A DNA stretch of 5,465 nt from CAZERD01 sp964515405 (GTDB taxonomy: Bacteria > Campylobacterota_A > Desulfurellia > Desulfurellales > CAZERD01): positions 1-5,465 of the forward strand of contig CAZERD010000067.1 of the NCBI GenBank assembly GCA_964515405.1, read 5' to 3'. Position 1 is the stretch's first letter; every line of letters starts with the position of its first letter. Below, piece after piece: positions 4,492 through 5,465 of this stretch. Under the pieces are notes generated by a model that did no database searches, was not told the DNA's origin, and was given only the letters and a program-made list of their open reading frames with translations. The position numbers and the translations under genes were made by a program.

Positions 4492-5465
4492 ACTAACCCA
4501 GATAACACCATACACGTTTAGGATAGAGAAAAGCGGCGAAATGGAAACAGACGTACTGATATATGCCACATCAGCAATGCTCAAAAAAATAAAGGAGGAT
4601 GAAACTCTAAGACAAATAGTGGACGTCTCAACACTGAAAGGCGCAGAGAAGGTGCTTCTCATGCCAGATGCACACCAAGGCTACGGGTTTCCCATAGGCA
4701 GTGTAGCAGGCTTTAACAGCAAGAACGGGATCATTTCTCCAGGTGGGGTGGGATACGATATAAACTGCGGCATAAGATTGGTCCGTCTGAATACGGAGAT
4801 AGAGGAAATAAAAGCCTCACTGGCTAACGTAGCCAACAGGCTATACAAACTCATTCCAAAAGGAGCCGTAACAGACAGGTCAATCTTTCCCATATACGGA
4901 GCACAAATAGAGGAAGTCCTAATAGAGGGGGCATTGTTTGCCGTAAAAAATGGGTTCGGCACCAAAGAAGACCTGGCCTCCATTGAAGATTTCGGCAACA
5001 TGCATGGGGCTGATCCATCATATGTGAGTAACACAGCCATAGAAAGGGGGAAAGGGGAACTTGGATCTCTCGGCAGCGGGAACCACTTCCTGGAGATAAG
5101 CAAAATCACCGATATATATGATGAGGCGATAGCTAACAGCATGAATCTATCCAAGGATGACACATTCCTAATGATACATACAGGCTCCCGGGGCTTGGGA
5201 CACCAAGTGGCCATTGATTATATAAGAATGTTCAGAGAAAAAGCAAAAAAATACAAAATAAAACTCCCATCAGGCGAACTCGCTAGCTTGCCCTTCCACT
5301 CCGAGGAGGGACAACATTACTTTAAAGCCATGCAGTCAGCAGCAAATTTCGCCTTTGCTAATAGACAAATACTAGCCTCTAGAACCGTGGAAATCATATC
5401 AGAAACCCTAAAAAAACCTCTTGAATATAAGACAATCTACGATCTGTGCCACAACGTAGCAAAAC
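4484..5465 (+). CDS. rtcB: RNA-splicing ligase RtcB, truncated by the window edge
   Basis: GTP- and Mn-dependent ligase joining RNA 2',3'-cyclic phosphate or 3'-phosphate ends to 5'-OH ends, acting in tRNA splicing or RNA repair. The frame is open to the edge: 327 complete codons of an expected 480 or so. Visible motifs are LLMPDAHQGYGFPIGSVAGF (58-77), SPGGVGYDINCGIRL (85-99) with the metal ligands D92 and C95, GSLGSGNHFLEI (194-205) with N200 and H201, IHTGSRGLGHQV (231-242) with H232, and LCHNVAK (321-327) with H323. These are the expected Mn-binding residues. The C-terminal part with the guanylylated histidine lies outside the window. The start ATG is within the archease end (ATGTTTAA), and GGAAG lies nine bases before it. 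Pairing with archease fits the archease-dependent type of RtcB. Confidence 0.96.
   Translation, partial: MFKLTQITPYTFRIEKSGEMETDVLIYATSAMLKKIKEDETLRQIVDVSTLKGAEKVLLMPDAHQGYGFPIGSVAGFNSKNGIISPGGVGYDINCGIRLVRLNTEIEEIKASLANVANRLYKLIPKGAVTDRSIFPIYGAQIEEVLIEGALFAVKNGFGTKEDLASIEDFGNMHGADPSYVSNTAIERGKGELGSLGSGNHFLEISKITDIYDEAIANSMNLSKDDTFLMIHTGSRGLGHQVAIDYIRMFREKAKKYKIKLPSGELASLPFHSEEGQHYFKAMQSAANFAFANRQILASRTVEIISETLKKPLEYKTIYDLCHNVAK

Noticed and set aside
4681..5214. A 177-codon minus-strand frame opposite rtcB.
   Set aside because: The plus strand encodes RtcB with all expected metal-ligand motifs. The antisense frame is a by-product of its codon pattern.
1..5465. A hidden CRISPR array, tRNA, insertion sequence or defence cassette.
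   Set aside because: No regularly spaced direct repeats, cloverleaf-like segments, transposase motifs or terminal inverted repeats were seen. The genes are housekeeping or known accessory types.

Overview
This window looks like ordinary chromosomal sequence of a bacterium. It is moderately low in GC (by eye roughly 40%). It carries a primary sigma-70 factor, the first genes of a NuoA-type complex I operon, and an archease/RtcB RNA-ligase pair. Ile codons are dominated by ATA and Arg codons by AGA/AGG. That bias is common in thermophilic bacterial lineages, but it does not identify the organism, and no phylum can be named from these genes by reading alone.

Layout. Everything from base 1 to about 4007 is transcribed leftwards (minus strand). 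In transcription order it runs: a polysaccharide-flippase-like membrane protein (2823-4007), a short AT-rich junction holding a doubtful 27-residue ORF and a probable rpoD promoter (about 2690-2822), rpoD (1181-2689), and an RsuA/RluB-family rRNA pseudouridine synthase fused to it by a TAATG overlap (501-1181). Then comes a 106-bp gap with a near-consensus sigma-70 promoter (428-455), followed by nuoA (44-394) and the first codons of nuoB (1-47), which overlap nuoA by GTGA. From 4087 to the right edge the strand switches: archease (4087-4491) overlaps the start of rtcB (4484 to the edge, truncated) by 8 bp. The 79-bp divergent region 4008-4086 separates the two blocks and holds a candidate rightward promoter and a small inverted repeat.

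How the genes relate. RpoD is the housekeeping promoter-recognition subunit, and the nuoA promoter beside it has the hexamers such a factor would read. The pseudouridine synthase probably modifies 23S rRNA and is likely translated by coupling with rpoD, joining transcription and ribosome maturation genes. NuoA and NuoB begin the respiratory NADH:quinone oxidoreductase operon. Archease and RtcB form a known functional pair in 3'-phosphate/5'-OH RNA ligation and are probably co-translated here. The flippase-like protein has no visible glycosyltransferase neighbour in the window.

I found no CRISPR array, tRNA, rRNA, insertion sequence or defence system, and no clear undescribed system. The points most worth a second look are the CPIC-containing micro-ORF between the flippase and rpoD, the extremely G-rich spacer of the nuoA promoter, and the orphan flippase placed upstream of the housekeeping sigma factor.
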